From: CAJQPP01 sp963793465
GTDB taxonomy: Bacteria > Planctomycetota > Planctomycetia > Pirellulales > Pirellulaceae
DNA length: 64,000 nucleotides
NCBI GenBank assembly: GCA_963793465.1
Contig: CAWCAJ010000002.1
Location: 219,327-283,326 of the forward strand
Direction of reading: 5' to 3'
In this document: positions 1-8,707 of the stretch, piece by piece
Layout: each line of letters begins with the position of its first letter
Numbering within the stretch: the stretch's first letter is position 1
Notes under the pieces: model-generated
What the model saw: only the letters and a program-made list of their open reading frames with translations
What the model was told of the DNA's origin: nothing
Database searches by the model: none
Translations under genes and position numbers: made by a program

Positions 1-824
1 ATGCCGATGGCCACCAGGGCATCGGTGTAGATCGGATGGTCGGCGGGGATGCGGGAGAGCTCCTGTCGGGCCTCTGCAAATCGCCGCCGTTGCATCAGGT
101 ACACACCCAGGTTGTACCGCGCATGGTAAGCCTGAGGGCAGAAACGCAAACCCATGCGGGTCAGGCGTATGGACTCCTGGGGATGTTCCAGAATCGCCGC
201 CAGATCGAGGTAAGCCGTGGCACACTCCCGATCCTGTTGAATCACTTGGCGGTACTCGTCAATCGCGTCGTCAATCCGGTGCACGCCACAATAGGCGATG
301 GCCAAATACAATCTGGCATTCAAGTCCTGCGGGAAGCATTCCACATGGCCTTCCAACGCCAGAATTCCCAGGCGGGTATTTTGCTGGATCAGGTTCACAG
401 CCTCGATTAAAGATTGCGTGCTGGCCACGTACTCGGGGGGCAGCCAATCCAGCATGCTGGCGGCGATTCCACAGACCCATCCGGCAGCCGATGGTTCGCT
501 GGATTGACCGGTAAACAACGGTACCACCTCGTGCACCAGCCGCGTCTGGAAATCGCTACAGGGATGATTGCGAATCACCCGTTGCAATCGTTCGTGTCCG
601 ACTTTGGCCCGTCCTGTAAACACCTGGCAAAGCGACTTCCACATGGCCACGTCCGGGCTTCGAGGCGCCAGAGCCTCGGCCAGGCTGGTCTGGGTCAGTG
701 CATCAGGAAGCCGACCTTGGCGAACAAGTTGTTCCACCAACGCCAATCGCAAATCAATCTCGTCCGGGTTGCGGGCGACAAGCTCGCGCAGCTCCTCAAG
801 CGGCAGTTCGGCGAAAAATGACAT
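1..824 (-). CDS. TPR-repeat protein (3' part outside window)
   Basis: An open frame starts at the ATG at 824 and runs off the left edge, giving about 274 residues of a longer protein. The N-terminus begins MSFFAELPLEELRELV. The later part has helix pairs with TPR spacing, for example 'LYLAIAYCGVHRIDDAI' and 'YNLGVYLMQRRRFAEARQEL'. No signal peptide is seen, so a cytoplasmic scaffold role is likely, but the partner is unknown. It precedes no obvious operon partner; the next gene upstream on the same strand (DUF151) lies 255 bp away. The open frame is continuous and has TPR periodicity, whereas the plus-strand frames here are short. Confidence 0.8.
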   Translation of the reverse strand, partial: MSFFAELPLEELRELVARNPDEIDLRLALVEQLVRQGRLPDALTQTSLAEALAPRSPDVAMWKSLCQVFTGRAKVGHERLQRVIRNHPCSDFQTRLVHEVVPLFTGQSSEPSAAGWVCGIAASMLDWLPPEYVASTQSLIEAVNLIQQNTRLGILALEGHVECFPQDLNARLYLAIAYCGVHRIDDAIDEYRQVIQQDRECATAYLDLAAILEHPQESIRLTRMGLRFCPQAYHARYNLGVYLMQRRRFAEARQELSRIPADHPIYTDALVAIG

Positions 825-1079
825 GGCCTTTCGCGGGTTTCGACCGGAAGCGTGGATCTCCGGGAAATCCTAGGTCATCACCGCCCACCTGGCTGTCGGA
901 ATCAGCCAGGGGTCCGGAAAGAAAGTGCCCGGCGGGCAGGGAGCGTCAGCAAGACCGGAAAAATCGGTTATTCGGACAGACGCCGGTCCTCCACCCGAAA
1001 CCACTGGGCCCAGCAGGTCGGGCCGAGCCAAAACCCCGGTGGGCCGTGATGGGGGCTTGCCCCGGGATCCGCCAGCACC

Positions 1080-1487
1080 TCAATCGGTCGTCATGGCCTC
1101 GTTCAGCACCTCTTCCTCGACAAAAATCGGCAGCGGTGGATTGCAGGTCATGGCCACTGCAATCGCATCCGAGGGACGGGCATCGACGCGAATGATGTCC
1201 CCTTCGAATTTGATTCGCAAATCGGCAAAGTAGATGTGCTCACGCAGCTCCCGGATCACCACGCTGTCCAGTTCCCCTCCCATCAACTCCACCGCATTGA
1301 CCAACAGGTCATGCGTCAAGGGACGCGGACGGGGAATTTCCTTGACCCGTCGATCGATACTGGTGGCCTCAAAGATCCCGATCACGATGGGGAATTGTCG
1401 ATCACCGTCCACTTCACGCAGGAACACGAATTGGTTTTCATTGATCTCGCTAATGATGATTCGCGAAAGACGCATTTCGATCGGCAT
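1080..1487 (-). CDS. Bifunctional nuclease family protein (DUF151)
   Basis: The 135-residue protein matches the DUF151/bifunctional nuclease (BFN) family over its whole length. Diagnostic stretches are 'QFPIVIGIFEATSI' (residues 31-44), 'RPLTHDLL' (55-62) and 'VDARPSDAIAVAM' (101-113), the last being the family's most conserved block. Family members are small cytoplasmic proteins, some with reported DNase/RNase activity; the substrate here is unknown. The ATG at 1487 gives the full family N-terminus (MPIEMRLSRI). The gene is divergent from the oxidoreductase at 1680, and the roughly 190 bp between them must hold both promoters. Confidence 0.9.
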   Translation of the reverse strand: MPIEMRLSRIIISEINENQFVFLREVDGDRQFPIVIGIFEATSIDRRVKEIPRPRPLTHDLLVNAVELMGGELDSVVIRELREHIYFADLRIKFEGDIIRVDARPSDAIAVAMTCNPPLPIFVEEEVLNEAMTTD

Positions 1488-1679
1488 GCTGAAATCCTGA
1501 AAATTTCCGGTTGGGTCTGCGGCAATTATAGGTCATGCCGTGCTGACAAGAAACTTGTGCGACCGTTATCATCGGGCGTCGCTCTACGGGGAGACGGTCT
1601 GGCGTCCGCACCGCCTCGTTTTAACCACGAGCGGTCTGTTTGCCAAGAAAAAAATCGCGGCTATCGAGCGGGGGAAATC

Positions 1680-2741
1680 ATGAAGAAAGTGGGTATTGCC
1701 GGGATGGGGTTCATGGGATGGATCCACTGGCTGGCTTACCAACAGGTGCCGGGGATGCAGGTTACATCCATTTGCAGCCGTGATCCGCGGAAGCGGACGG
1801 GAGACTGGAGCGGAATCCAGGGGAATTTCGGCCCGGCGGGCCGGCAGGTCGATTTGACGGGAATCCGCTGCTGTGCAGACTTGACGGATCTGTTGCAAGA
1901 CAGCAGCCTGGATCTGATCGATATCTGCCTGCCCCCTGGTTTGCATGCCGCAGCCGCCACGTCCGCCCTGCAGGCCGGCAAGCATGTGCTCTGCGAAAAA
2001 CCGATGGCCCTGACCACGGCCCAATGCGATCAGATGCTGGCCGCGGCCGACCGTCACCAGCGAAACTTGCTGGTGGGTCACGTGTTGCCGTTTTTCCCCG
2101 AGTACGCTCTGGTTGCTGACCTGGCCCGGCAGCAAACCTATGGCGGGTTGTTGGGTGGGGAATTCAAACGCACCGTTGCGGACCCCACCTGGATCGACGG
2201 GTTTTATGATCCGCAGGTCGCCGGTGGTCCGTTAATCGACCTGCACGTCCACGACGCCCATTTCATTCGCGCCCTGTTTGGCATGCCGCGGGCCGTGACC
2301 AGCAAGGGACGTTGGCGGGGCCAGTGCATTGAATACTGCGCCACGTTGTTCGATTTCGATCGTTCCGACCTCGTCGTTTCCAGTCATGGGGGTGTGATTC
2401 AGCAACAGGGCCGACCCTTCACTCACGCTTTCGAGGTGCGTTTCGAAAAGGCCACGGCTCAGTTTGAATTCGGGGCCTTCGCCGATCAGACGGAATCCAT
2501 GCCGCTGAAGATCCTGACCATGGATGGGCAGGTCATTCGCCCGACGCTGGCGGACGGCGACCCGGTGCAGGCCTTCGTGGGTGAACTGGGTGAAGTGTGG
2601 GAAGTCCTGGAAAACGGACGGACCTCGTCACTGCTGGACGGGCGGCTGGCGCGAGATGCAATCGCCATCTGCCACGCCCAAACGCAATCGGTCCGGACCG
2701 GCCAAAGTATCAACCTGCCTGCGGCATCGTGTGACGCGTAG
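1680..2741 (+). CDS. Gfo/Idh/MocA family NAD(P)-dependent oxidoreductase
   Basis: This 353-residue protein starts at ATG 1680. An N-terminal Rossmann fold is marked by 'GIAGMGFMGWIHW' (residues 6-18), where the G-x-G-x-x-G pattern binds NAD(P). The family-typical 'CEKPMAL' is at about residue 105, and 'DLHVHDAHFIRALFG' carries the conserved D/H region near the active site. The family oxidises sugars, inositols and related polyols; the exact substrate cannot be read. The frame stays open upstream to 1236, but that part overlaps the DUF151 gene and has no family similarity, so 1680 is preferred. There is no signal peptide. Confidence 0.92.
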   Translation: MKKVGIAGMGFMGWIHWLAYQQVPGMQVTSICSRDPRKRTGDWSGIQGNFGPAGRQVDLTGIRCCADLTDLLQDSSLDLIDICLPPGLHAAAATSALQAGKHVLCEKPMALTTAQCDQMLAAADRHQRNLLVGHVLPFFPEYALVADLARQQTYGGLLGGEFKRTVADPTWIDGFYDPQVAGGPLIDLHVHDAHFIRALFGMPRAVTSKGRWRGQCIEYCATLFDFDRSDLVVSSHGGVIQQQGRPFTHAFEVRFEKATAQFEFGAFADQTESMPLKILTMDGQVIRPTLADGDPVQAFVGELGEVWEVLENGRTSSLLDGRLARDAIAICHAQTQSVRTGQSINLPAASCDA

Positions 2742-2792
2742 CCTGTGCCGCACTCAGCGTTCCGATCCTGCGGCACGACAATGACGCGACAC

Positions 2793-2828
2793 CGAGTCGA
2801 ACGGCGTTATCGAGTCGAACGGCGTTAT
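2793..2828. repeat. 18-bp tandem duplication (2 copies)
   Basis: The unit cgagtcgaacggcgttat is present twice without a gap (2793-2810, 2811-2828). It lies between the convergent ends of the oxidoreductase and the S46 peptidase genes. Confidence 0.95.
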
Positions 2829-2879
2829 CCGTCCCCGGGGGTGGCTGTCACGGAACCGCCCAGTGGGGGCATCCATCCC

Positions 2880-4997
2880 TCATTGCCCGGAACCCTCCAG
2901 CTCGTCGGCAATATGCTCCGCACCATAAATGGTTCGCAAGGCCGTGGTGATGGCGCCTGCGTGCACGCTGATGGCGCGGGACTGTTTTTCGCTGTAGAAG
3001 AAGTCGCTGGTCAATGACTGGATATTTCCATCGAAGATCAATCCCACCAGTTCCAGATCTTTGTTCACTACGGGACTTCCGGAATTGCCACCGATGATAT
3101 CGGCGGTGCACACAAAATTCAGCGGCGTTGCGCCCTGCAGGCTGCCGCAGGCCGCATGCCAGCTTTCCGGCAGCACCCAGGGCGGCGCGTTGTCATGACT
3201 CTTCTGATGTTCAAAAGCTCCCCCCATCGTGGTGAAGGCCGGGATGGTCTGTCCGTTCTGCTGGTAACCCTTCACGACCCCGAATGCGAGTCGCAGCGTG
3301 AACGTGGCGTCGGGGTACACGGATGTCCCTTGCATGGCAAACATGACTTCGGCAATCTGGGCATATGCCTGACGATCCACTTCATCCAGTTCCTCGCTGG
3401 CCTGCCGCAGACGACGTTCTTCAGCATCCATGGCCAAAGCCAATTCAATCAGGGGATCCCCGCAGGTCAGGATGGAATTGCGGTCTCCTTCGTACAGGGA
3501 TTTGCGAAATTCCACGTCATGCATTCGCGTGCCGGCAAGCAAGGATTCGGCGCGGGCCGCCGGGCTCAGGCCATTCAACAGAATTTCCGCAAGTTCGCTT
3601 TCAGCGCCGCGGATCTCCAGGGTGCGGGCCATTAAATCGGCCAGTTTCACCCGTTCCAGGTCCAGGTAGATGGGGGCCGGTGAGAGCATCTGCCGCCGCA
3701 GGGAATCGCGTCCCGAATCCCGGAACTCCGGCAGTCGTTCCGGATTGGGCTTGGCGTCCTCGTGGGCCAAACGTACGAAATTGCGAGCCAGGTTGTAGAT
3801 TCCGGTATTCAAGGAGAACGATTCCTGTCGCAATGCTGCCCGTCGCTGTTGGGTCTCGGCGACCTGTTGCCAGGCGTTGGCATAAGAAGCCAAACCGGGG
3901 TCCGCCTGGATTCGTTTCAGCAGGGCCGCCTCTTCTTCCGCGTGCTGCCGGATGTAGGCCGGATCCTGCAATCCCGCCAGCATGCCCATGTAGGCTTTCC
4001 GCGAATTCTGAAAGCCCAGCATCTCTTCGTTGGCTCGACGTTTGAATTCCGGCCCAGCCAACGAATACTGCTGCAACAGAATTTCCCGGCGGCGAATAAA
4101 ATCCAGCACGTCGGGCATCCGCACGTCGCGTTCGTAACGCAAGGCAGCGGTCGTAAAGATGCGGCTGGTGCTACCGGGATTGCCCGCCACAAACACCAAT
4201 TCTTCCTCAGCGGGCCCGGCAGAATTCCATTTCAAATAGTGTGGCACGCGGGCGGGTTGGCCCTCTTCGTAAACGCGAAACAAACAGGCATCCAGACAGT
4301 AGCGGGGGAACTCAAAATTATCCGCGTCCCCTCCGAAAAAAGCCGAATCCGCCTCCGGGGCCCAAACCAGCCGAACATCGGTGTACTTTTTGTATTCATA
4401 CAGATGGTATCGCCCTCCGCCGTACAGCGTGATCACATCGCAGCGATTGCCCGTAGACTGGCTGGCCTCTTTTTCGATCTCGGCAATCACAGCCTGTCGG
4501 GCGGCAGCAGCGGCGGCCGTATCGGCCAAACCTTGCACCGCAGCGTTCACTCGTTCTGTCACGTCCTCGATCGACACCAATTGGTTTAGCTCCAGGTCCG
4601 GCGCCATCAACTCATCTTGCCGGGTCCTGGCCAGGAAACCGTTGGCCAGAATATCATTCCCCGGGCTGGATAGCTTCTGTAGCGTGTCCGATCCCACATG
4701 ATGATTCGTCAACACCAGCCCCTCGCTGGATACGAAGGAGGCCGACCCCCCCACGTTGAAGCGGACGCTGGACCGCATCAATCGATCTTCCCAGTTGGCA
4801 TCCGGCTGAAAATGATGCTGCTCGCGAAGGTACTCCAGAGGCAGGTCCGAGAACAACCACATGCCTTCGTCGGTATGGGTGAGACCGCCCAGCGGACTCG
4901 ATACCCACGGACTCGATACCCATACGGCCAAACCCAGAACGAAAACGCGAACCGCAAGGGTTCGCAAGGCCAGAGGGACCAGCAAACGGACAGCCAT
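2880..4997 (-). CDS. S46 family serine peptidase (dipeptidyl-peptidase 7/11 type)
   Basis: This 705-residue exported peptidase is in the range of the DPP7/DPP11 family (about 700-720). The chosen ATG at 4997 follows AAGGAA and gives a signal peptide (MAVRLLVPLALRTLAVRVF). The mature part carries the S46 landmarks: 'GLVLTNHHVG' with the catalytic His near residue 100, 'GGDADNFEFPRYCLDACLFR' with the Asp, and 'GGNSGSPVVN' with the nucleophile Ser near residue 640. S46 enzymes remove dipeptides from peptide N-termini outside the cytoplasm, so a role in using external peptides is likely. A longer frame to 5150 adds an arginine-rich stretch unlike a leader. A 15-bp in-frame duplication sits in the leader. 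Confidence 0.93.
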   Translation of the reverse strand: MAVRLLVPLALRTLAVRVFVLGLAVWVSSPWVSSPLGGLTHTDEGMWLFSDLPLEYLREQHHFQPDANWEDRLMRSSVRFNVGGSASFVSSEGLVLTNHHVGSDTLQKLSSPGNDILANGFLARTRQDELMAPDLELNQLVSIEDVTERVNAAVQGLADTAAAAAARQAVIAEIEKEASQSTGNRCDVITLYGGGRYHLYEYKKYTDVRLVWAPEADSAFFGGDADNFEFPRYCLDACLFRVYEEGQPARVPHYLKWNSAGPAEEELVFVAGNPGSTSRIFTTAALRYERDVRMPDVLDFIRRREILLQQYSLAGPEFKRRANEEMLGFQNSRKAYMGMLAGLQDPAYIRQHAEEEAALLKRIQADPGLASYANAWQQVAETQQRRAALRQESFSLNTGIYNLARNFVRLAHEDAKPNPERLPEFRDSGRDSLRRQMLSPAPIYLDLERVKLADLMARTLEIRGAESELAEILLNGLSPAARAESLLAGTRMHDVEFRKSLYEGDRNSILTCGDPLIELALAMDAEERRLRQASEELDEVDRQAYAQIAEVMFAMQGTSVYPDATFTLRLAFGVVKGYQQNGQTIPAFTTMGGAFEHQKSHDNAPPWVLPESWHAACGSLQGATPLNFVCTADIIGGNSGSPVVNKDLELVGLIFDGNIQSLTSDFFYSEKQSRAISVHAGAITTALRTIYGAEHIADELEGSGQ
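4893..4922. repeat. 15-bp in-frame tandem duplication in signal peptide region
   Basis: The unit cggactcgataccca occurs at 4893-4907 and 4908-4922. It lies inside the S46 peptidase leader, duplicating five codons (seen as repeated VSSPW/VSSPL), and leaves the frame intact. Confidence 0.9.
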
Positions 4998-5309
4998 CGG
5001 GATTCCTTGAGAAGCTAGATTACGGGGTTTTTCGAAGTTTATCCAGTCGTTTCCCAGCCGGCAAGCGAGCTCACATCGCCGGGGATTGAGGGGTCTACCA
5101 GCCTTCGATCGATTCCGGTCCCGGCAGCGTCGCCTGCGGCTACCGTACATCCACAGAGGTTACCACCCGGCTGCCTTCCCGACCGGAATTCTGTTTAGAA
5201 TGCGGGAATTCAAAAATGACCGCTGGGACAAAAGTGACCGCTTGAAATGCGGGAATTCAGCAGTGCCCGGTGTGGATGGTTCGATTGTCTTTGAATTGTG
5301 AGCCCGAAC

Positions 5310-6353
5310 ATGAAGATTTTCCCTCCGCTCCCCGCCACCCTGGTTGTGCTGGCTCTGGTTTCATTGAGTTCACGGCCGCTGCCGGGGCAGACGGATTCCC
5401 CCGCGGCCTCGCCCCACTGGTGCGTTTATGAACCGGGGAACGCGGTGCCCGCCAACGGCAAACACATCGTGTTGATTTCGGGGGACGAAGAGTACCGCAG
5501 CGAGGAGGCCTTGCCAATGTTGGGTAAACTGCTCTCCCAACGTCACGGCTTTCGCTGCACGGTGCTGTTTCCCATCGATCCGGCCAGTGGAGAAATCGAC
5601 CCCAACAACCAACAGAATATTCCCGGCATGCAGAACCTGCAGGATGCCGACCTGGTGATCATGGCCCTGCGGTTCCGCCGTTTGCCCGATGAACAGATGA
5701 AGTTTTTTGATGACTACCTGATGAGCGGCAAGCCGGTGATCGGGTTACGGACTTCGACTCATGCGTTTCGCTACGAGGGGGACGATCCCACATCTTTCCG
5801 CCATTACAGCGGTTCCCAACAATGGCCGGGAGGATTTGGCAAACAAGTGCTGGGAGAAACCTGGGTGAATCACCATGGGCATCATGGCCGCGAAAGCACA
5901 CGTGGCATTATCAATCCAGCTCAGGCGGACAACCTGCTCCTGACCGGTGTGACCGATGTCTGGGGACCCACCGACGTGTACGGCATCCGTGAGTTGCCGG
6001 AAGGTTGCCAGGTCCTGTTGCAGGGTCAGGTCATTGACGGCATGACACCCGATGATCCACCGCTGACCGGTGAAAAAAACGAACCCATGATGCCCTTGGC
6101 CTGGACACGCACCTGGACCACCCCCGCTGGCAAGCCCTGCTCGATATTCTGCACCACCATGGGCTCCTCCACCGACTTTGCCAACCCGGGACTCCGGCGC
6201 TTGATCGTCAATGCCGCCTACCAGATGACGAGCCTGGCAGATCAAATCAGCGACGACCTGAATGTGGATTACGTAGATCCTTACGAACCGACACCGTTCG
6301 GTTTCGATCGGTTTCGCAAGGGATTGACGCCCAGAGACTTTGACCTGAATTGA
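5310..6353 (+). CDS. ThuA-like domain protein, exported
   Basis: The protein is 347 residues from ATG 5310; a GTG at 5298 in frame is the alternative start. A signal peptide (MKIFPPLPATLVVLALVSL...) is followed by a ThuA-like glutamine-amidotransferase-fold domain. 'KHIVLISGDEEYRSEEALPM', 'KPVIGLRTSTHAF' and 'WVNHHGHHG' match planctomycete ThuA-like proteins. Such proteins often accompany sugar-degradation genes, but the reaction is not established, so only the fold is asserted. It is divergent from the S46 gene. The spacer at 5199-5259 holds two copies of an aatgcgggaattca motif about 47 bp apart. Confidence 0.85.
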   Translation: MKIFPPLPATLVVLALVSLSSRPLPGQTDSPAASPHWCVYEPGNAVPANGKHIVLISGDEEYRSEEALPMLGKLLSQRHGFRCTVLFPIDPASGEIDPNNQQNIPGMQNLQDADLVIMALRFRRLPDEQMKFFDDYLMSGKPVIGLRTSTHAFRYEGDDPTSFRHYSGSQQWPGGFGKQVLGETWVNHHGHHGRESTRGIINPAQADNLLLTGVTDVWGPTDVYGIRELPEGCQVLLQGQVIDGMTPDDPPLTGEKNEPMMPLAWTRTWTTPAGKPCSIFCTTMGSSTDFANPGLRRLIVNAAYQMTSLADQISDDLNVDYVDPYEPTPFGFDRFRKGLTPRDFDLN

Positions 6354-6377
6354 GTCCATCAGCCAGCAAACCGGAAC

Positions 6378-7223
6378 CTATCGCCGCTTACGCAATTCGC
6401 GGAGCGTCTGTTCCAGTTGCTGGCGGAGCTCGACCAGGTCGCTGCGATCGTGGATCTTGCGAAGGGCGCGACCGTATTTGGCCCGCGCCGCCGCGTAGTT
6501 GCCCTGGGCGACCAGCGATTCCGCGGCAGACAACAACTCGTCCAGCTCGGCTTGCAACTGCTCGTCTTGCAACACCTCCTGCTGCTGCCTCTGTTGCTGG
6601 ATTTCAGCAACGCTGATATCGCCCTGCGTCGCGGTGCTGGGCCCGCTGGAGTAAGTTCTTGGCGAGCCCGACGAATCGTAACGGGCCACGGTCTCTTCCG
6701 CTGCCGACGGGACCATCAGTAAAGCGCGGTTGGCTCCCATCCCGATGACCGGGTTGATTTGCGTGACAAAGGGTACTTGCGAACCGCTGAATATCGACGC
6801 CGATTGCCCGTTCATCATGGTTACCGAGGGTGCCTGCATGACCGATGATCGGCGGGATCCTTTCCCCATCTCCAGTCCAAACGAGACGCCTACATCGCCA
6901 CCCACCGTCGTGAATCCTGTACGCAGGGGACTGTTGGGGTTGTATCCGCCAAATCCAGGAATCGATTCGCCGAAACTGCCCTGTGTCAATTGAACCCGCG
7001 GCAAGATTTGACCAGCCGCATTGAGTCCGCGAATGCGGTTGTTACCCGCGAAATTCATGCCGAACCCAATACCCGTCCGCCCAAAATAGGAATCGCTGTT
7101 CGTGCGAAAGGGCGTCCCCACGTTGATCATCTGGCCCAACAATGCCCGCTCTGGCATCGCCAGTAACACAGTGCAAGCAAGCATTCCCATAAACGTCAGG
7201 CGTTTCCGGTTGACTGCTATCAT
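6378..7223 (-). CDS. Exported protein with secretin-like motif and C-terminal coiled coil
   Basis: This 281-residue protein has an N-terminal signal peptide (ending near MPERALLGQ), and GGGAG precedes the ATG at 7223. The middle is Gly/Asn/Ser-rich. Residues around 128-150 ('APSVTMMNGQSASIFSGSQV' and on) resemble the strand-turn of type II/III secretins, where a conserved 'P-x-V-T-x-x-N-x-x-x-A' precedes the pore gate. The rest of a secretin is absent. A Gln-rich segment and an amphipathic helix (about 205-281) with an 'AKYGRAL' TPR-like stretch end the protein. Function is unknown. The protein may be a short periplasmic or outer-membrane accessory, which is an inference from one motif. Confidence 0.7.
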   Translation of the reverse strand: MIAVNRKRLTFMGMLACTVLLAMPERALLGQMINVGTPFRTNSDSYFGRTGIGFGMNFAGNNRIRGLNAAGQILPRVQLTQGSFGESIPGFGGYNPNSPLRTGFTTVGGDVGVSFGLEMGKGSRRSSVMQAPSVTMMNGQSASIFSGSQVPFVTQINPVIGMGANRALLMVPSAAEETVARYDSSGSPRTYSSGPSTATQGDISVAEIQQQRQQQEVLQDEQLQAELDELLSAAESLVAQGNYAAARAKYGRALRKIHDRSDLVELRQQLEQTLRELRKRR

Positions 7224-7549
7224 GATGGCTCCCTGGTTCGCTTGCCCGTCGGAATTTTATCGTCCTCACTGCATACGGGTCAAACTAATTTACCCGCGAT
7301 GCCGATTTTTAAATAAACCAGCGTTAACAACCGGCGTGATAGCGAGTTTCGTCCCGATGGAACGATAACCGTCTTGGCACCGTTGACCGTCGTCGGAACC
7401 GCCCTGGCAGACCTTCAGGTTTGTTTTGGGCAAACCTGGCAATTTGCCCGGCATCAGAGACGATGGCTGGGACCAAGATTGCTGTGTGGCAGTTCCGGCC
7501 ATTCTGCTAAGACACTCCGCATTGAATCCAAACCACCGGGGACCCCTCC
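7224..7549. other. Intergenic region between divergent genes
   Basis: These 326 bp between divergent start codons hold no gene that I can support. A 7-bp inverted repeat (gggcaaa ... tttgccc, 7428-7449) could form a hairpin or bind a regulator, but it has no T-run and no further support. Confidence 0.4.
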
Positions 7550-7918
7550 ATGGATCTCGTACAACTTCAGCACTACCTGAACATCGCATTGACATGGATT
7601 GGCTTTGGCACGGTCATCGGATTGGCCGTGAAGGTGGTGATGCCCGGGCGGGATCAGGGTGGATCGGTAGCCACGCTACTGATGGGGATCGCCGGCACGC
7701 TGTTGGGCTGCGCGATCTTGCAGTTTTTTAACCGGGGACAAACCATTCTGCCGGTCAGCGTGGAAGGGTTTTTCATGGGCACGGCCGGAGCCCTGGTGCT
7801 CCTGACCTTTTACCGCGTGATGGATGGCCTTCATCAGGATGAGGATCATGCGTCCTGGTTTCGTCATTCGCCGCGACGCCGACGACGGCGGCGTTACCAT
7901 AGCGTGATCGAGGATTAG
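7550..7918 (+). CDS. GlsB/YeaQ/YmgE-family small membrane protein
   Basis: This 122-residue protein has three hydrophobic segments (about residues 10-28, 40-58 and 70-88). The pattern 'GGSVATLLMGIAGTLLGCAI' fits the transglycosylase-associated/GlsB stress-response membrane family, where small glycines line tightly packed helices. The C-terminus is an unusual basic tail (SPRRRRRRRYHSVIED) after an acidic His-containing stretch. Members are inner-membrane proteins often induced by envelope stress; the biochemical role is unknown. It is monocistronic as far as the sequence shows. Confidence 0.75.
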   Translation: MDLVQLQHYLNIALTWIGFGTVIGLAVKVVMPGRDQGGSVATLLMGIAGTLLGCAILQFFNRGQTILPVSVEGFFMGTAGALVLLTFYRVMDGLHQDEDHASWFRHSPRRRRRRRYHSVIED

Positions 7919-8006
7919 AGCGTGTTTTGTTGCGGTGCAGCGTTGTTTCGTTTCAGCTGCCCGGGAAAATGAGTGTGGGACACGCTACCTGTCCGTGCGA
8001 CTCGCA

Positions 8007-8651
8007 CTAGCGGTCGACCTTCCCCTGCTGTTGCAGGTAGTCGATTACCTGGTCAGCCAACTCCGACACAGGTGCCACGCCACCGGCCAGGGTCAACTCC
8101 GCATGGTGAGGCGCTTCGTAGGGGGCATCGATCCCGGTGAAGTCCTTGATTTCGCCGGCCCGAGCTTTTCGATACAGGCCCTTGGGATCGCGTTGTTCAC
8201 AGATTTCCAGAGGTGTATCCACAAACACCTCCACGAAATCTCCCGGCTGCCCATGCCGCTCAACATACTTTCGGACGCGATCGCGGTCCTCGCGGTAGGG
8301 GCTGACAAAAGCGGTCAGCGTCAAGAGGCCCGCAGCACAGAAAATCTCGGCCACGGCCCCGATCCGCCGGATGTTCTCCTGCCGATCCTCGGCTGAAAAG
8401 CCCAGCCCGAAACGCTGAGCGTATTCGCGGGAATGGGATTCCGCCAGGATTTCCACGCTGGCATTCAATCCGTGGCGAATGTTGTCGCCGTCCAGCACAA
8501 AACTGCTCAGGCCGCGTTCGAACAACTTTTGGTCCACGCAATTGGCCACAGTACTTTTGCCGCTGCCACTGAGTCCTGTGAACCACAGCACCGCACCACG
8601 GGGACGCCGCACGGCGTGTTCGTGCCAGACAACGTGAGTTTTCTCGGTCAT
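8007..8651 (-). CDS. cysC: Adenylyl-sulfate kinase
   Basis: CysC phosphorylates adenosine 5'-phosphosulfate to PAPS in sulfate activation. The 214-residue protein has a P-loop 'GLSGSGKS' (residues 26-33), 'LDGDNIRHGLN' for APS binding, 'RIGAVAEIF', and 'FVDTPLEICEQRDPKGLYRKA' in the C-terminal part. Between 'HGLN' and 'LGFSAEDR' there is an insertion of about 20 residues (ASVEILAESHSREYAQRF) absent from the enteric enzymes; from memory this occurs in planctomycete homologues. No cysN/cysD sulfurylase genes are adjacent, so ATP sulfurylase must be encoded elsewhere. The start at 8651 gives a conventional N-terminus. Confidence 0.94.
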   Translation of the reverse strand: MTEKTHVVWHEHAVRRPRGAVLWFTGLSGSGKSTVANCVDQKLFERGLSSFVLDGDNIRHGLNASVEILAESHSREYAQRFGLGFSAEDRQENIRRIGAVAEIFCAAGLLTLTAFVSPYREDRDRVRKYVERHGQPGDFVEVFVDTPLEICEQRDPKGLYRKARAGEIKDFTGIDAPYEAPHHAELTLAGGVAPVSELADQVIDYLQQQGKVDR

Positions 8652-8707
8652 ATCGGCCTTCGTCGTACCTAAAAAGGATCCGCCGCGAGTGGCGATCCGT
8701 CATCCGT

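Noticed and set aside
1236..1679. Upstream extension of the Gfo/Idh/MocA reading frame
   Set aside because: It overlaps the DUF151 gene on the other strand and shows no family similarity; the ATG at 1680 begins exactly at the Rossmann fold.
7428..7449. Terminator at the gggcaaa/tttgccc inverted repeat
   Set aside because: There is no T-run, and it lies between divergent starts, so termination makes little sense.
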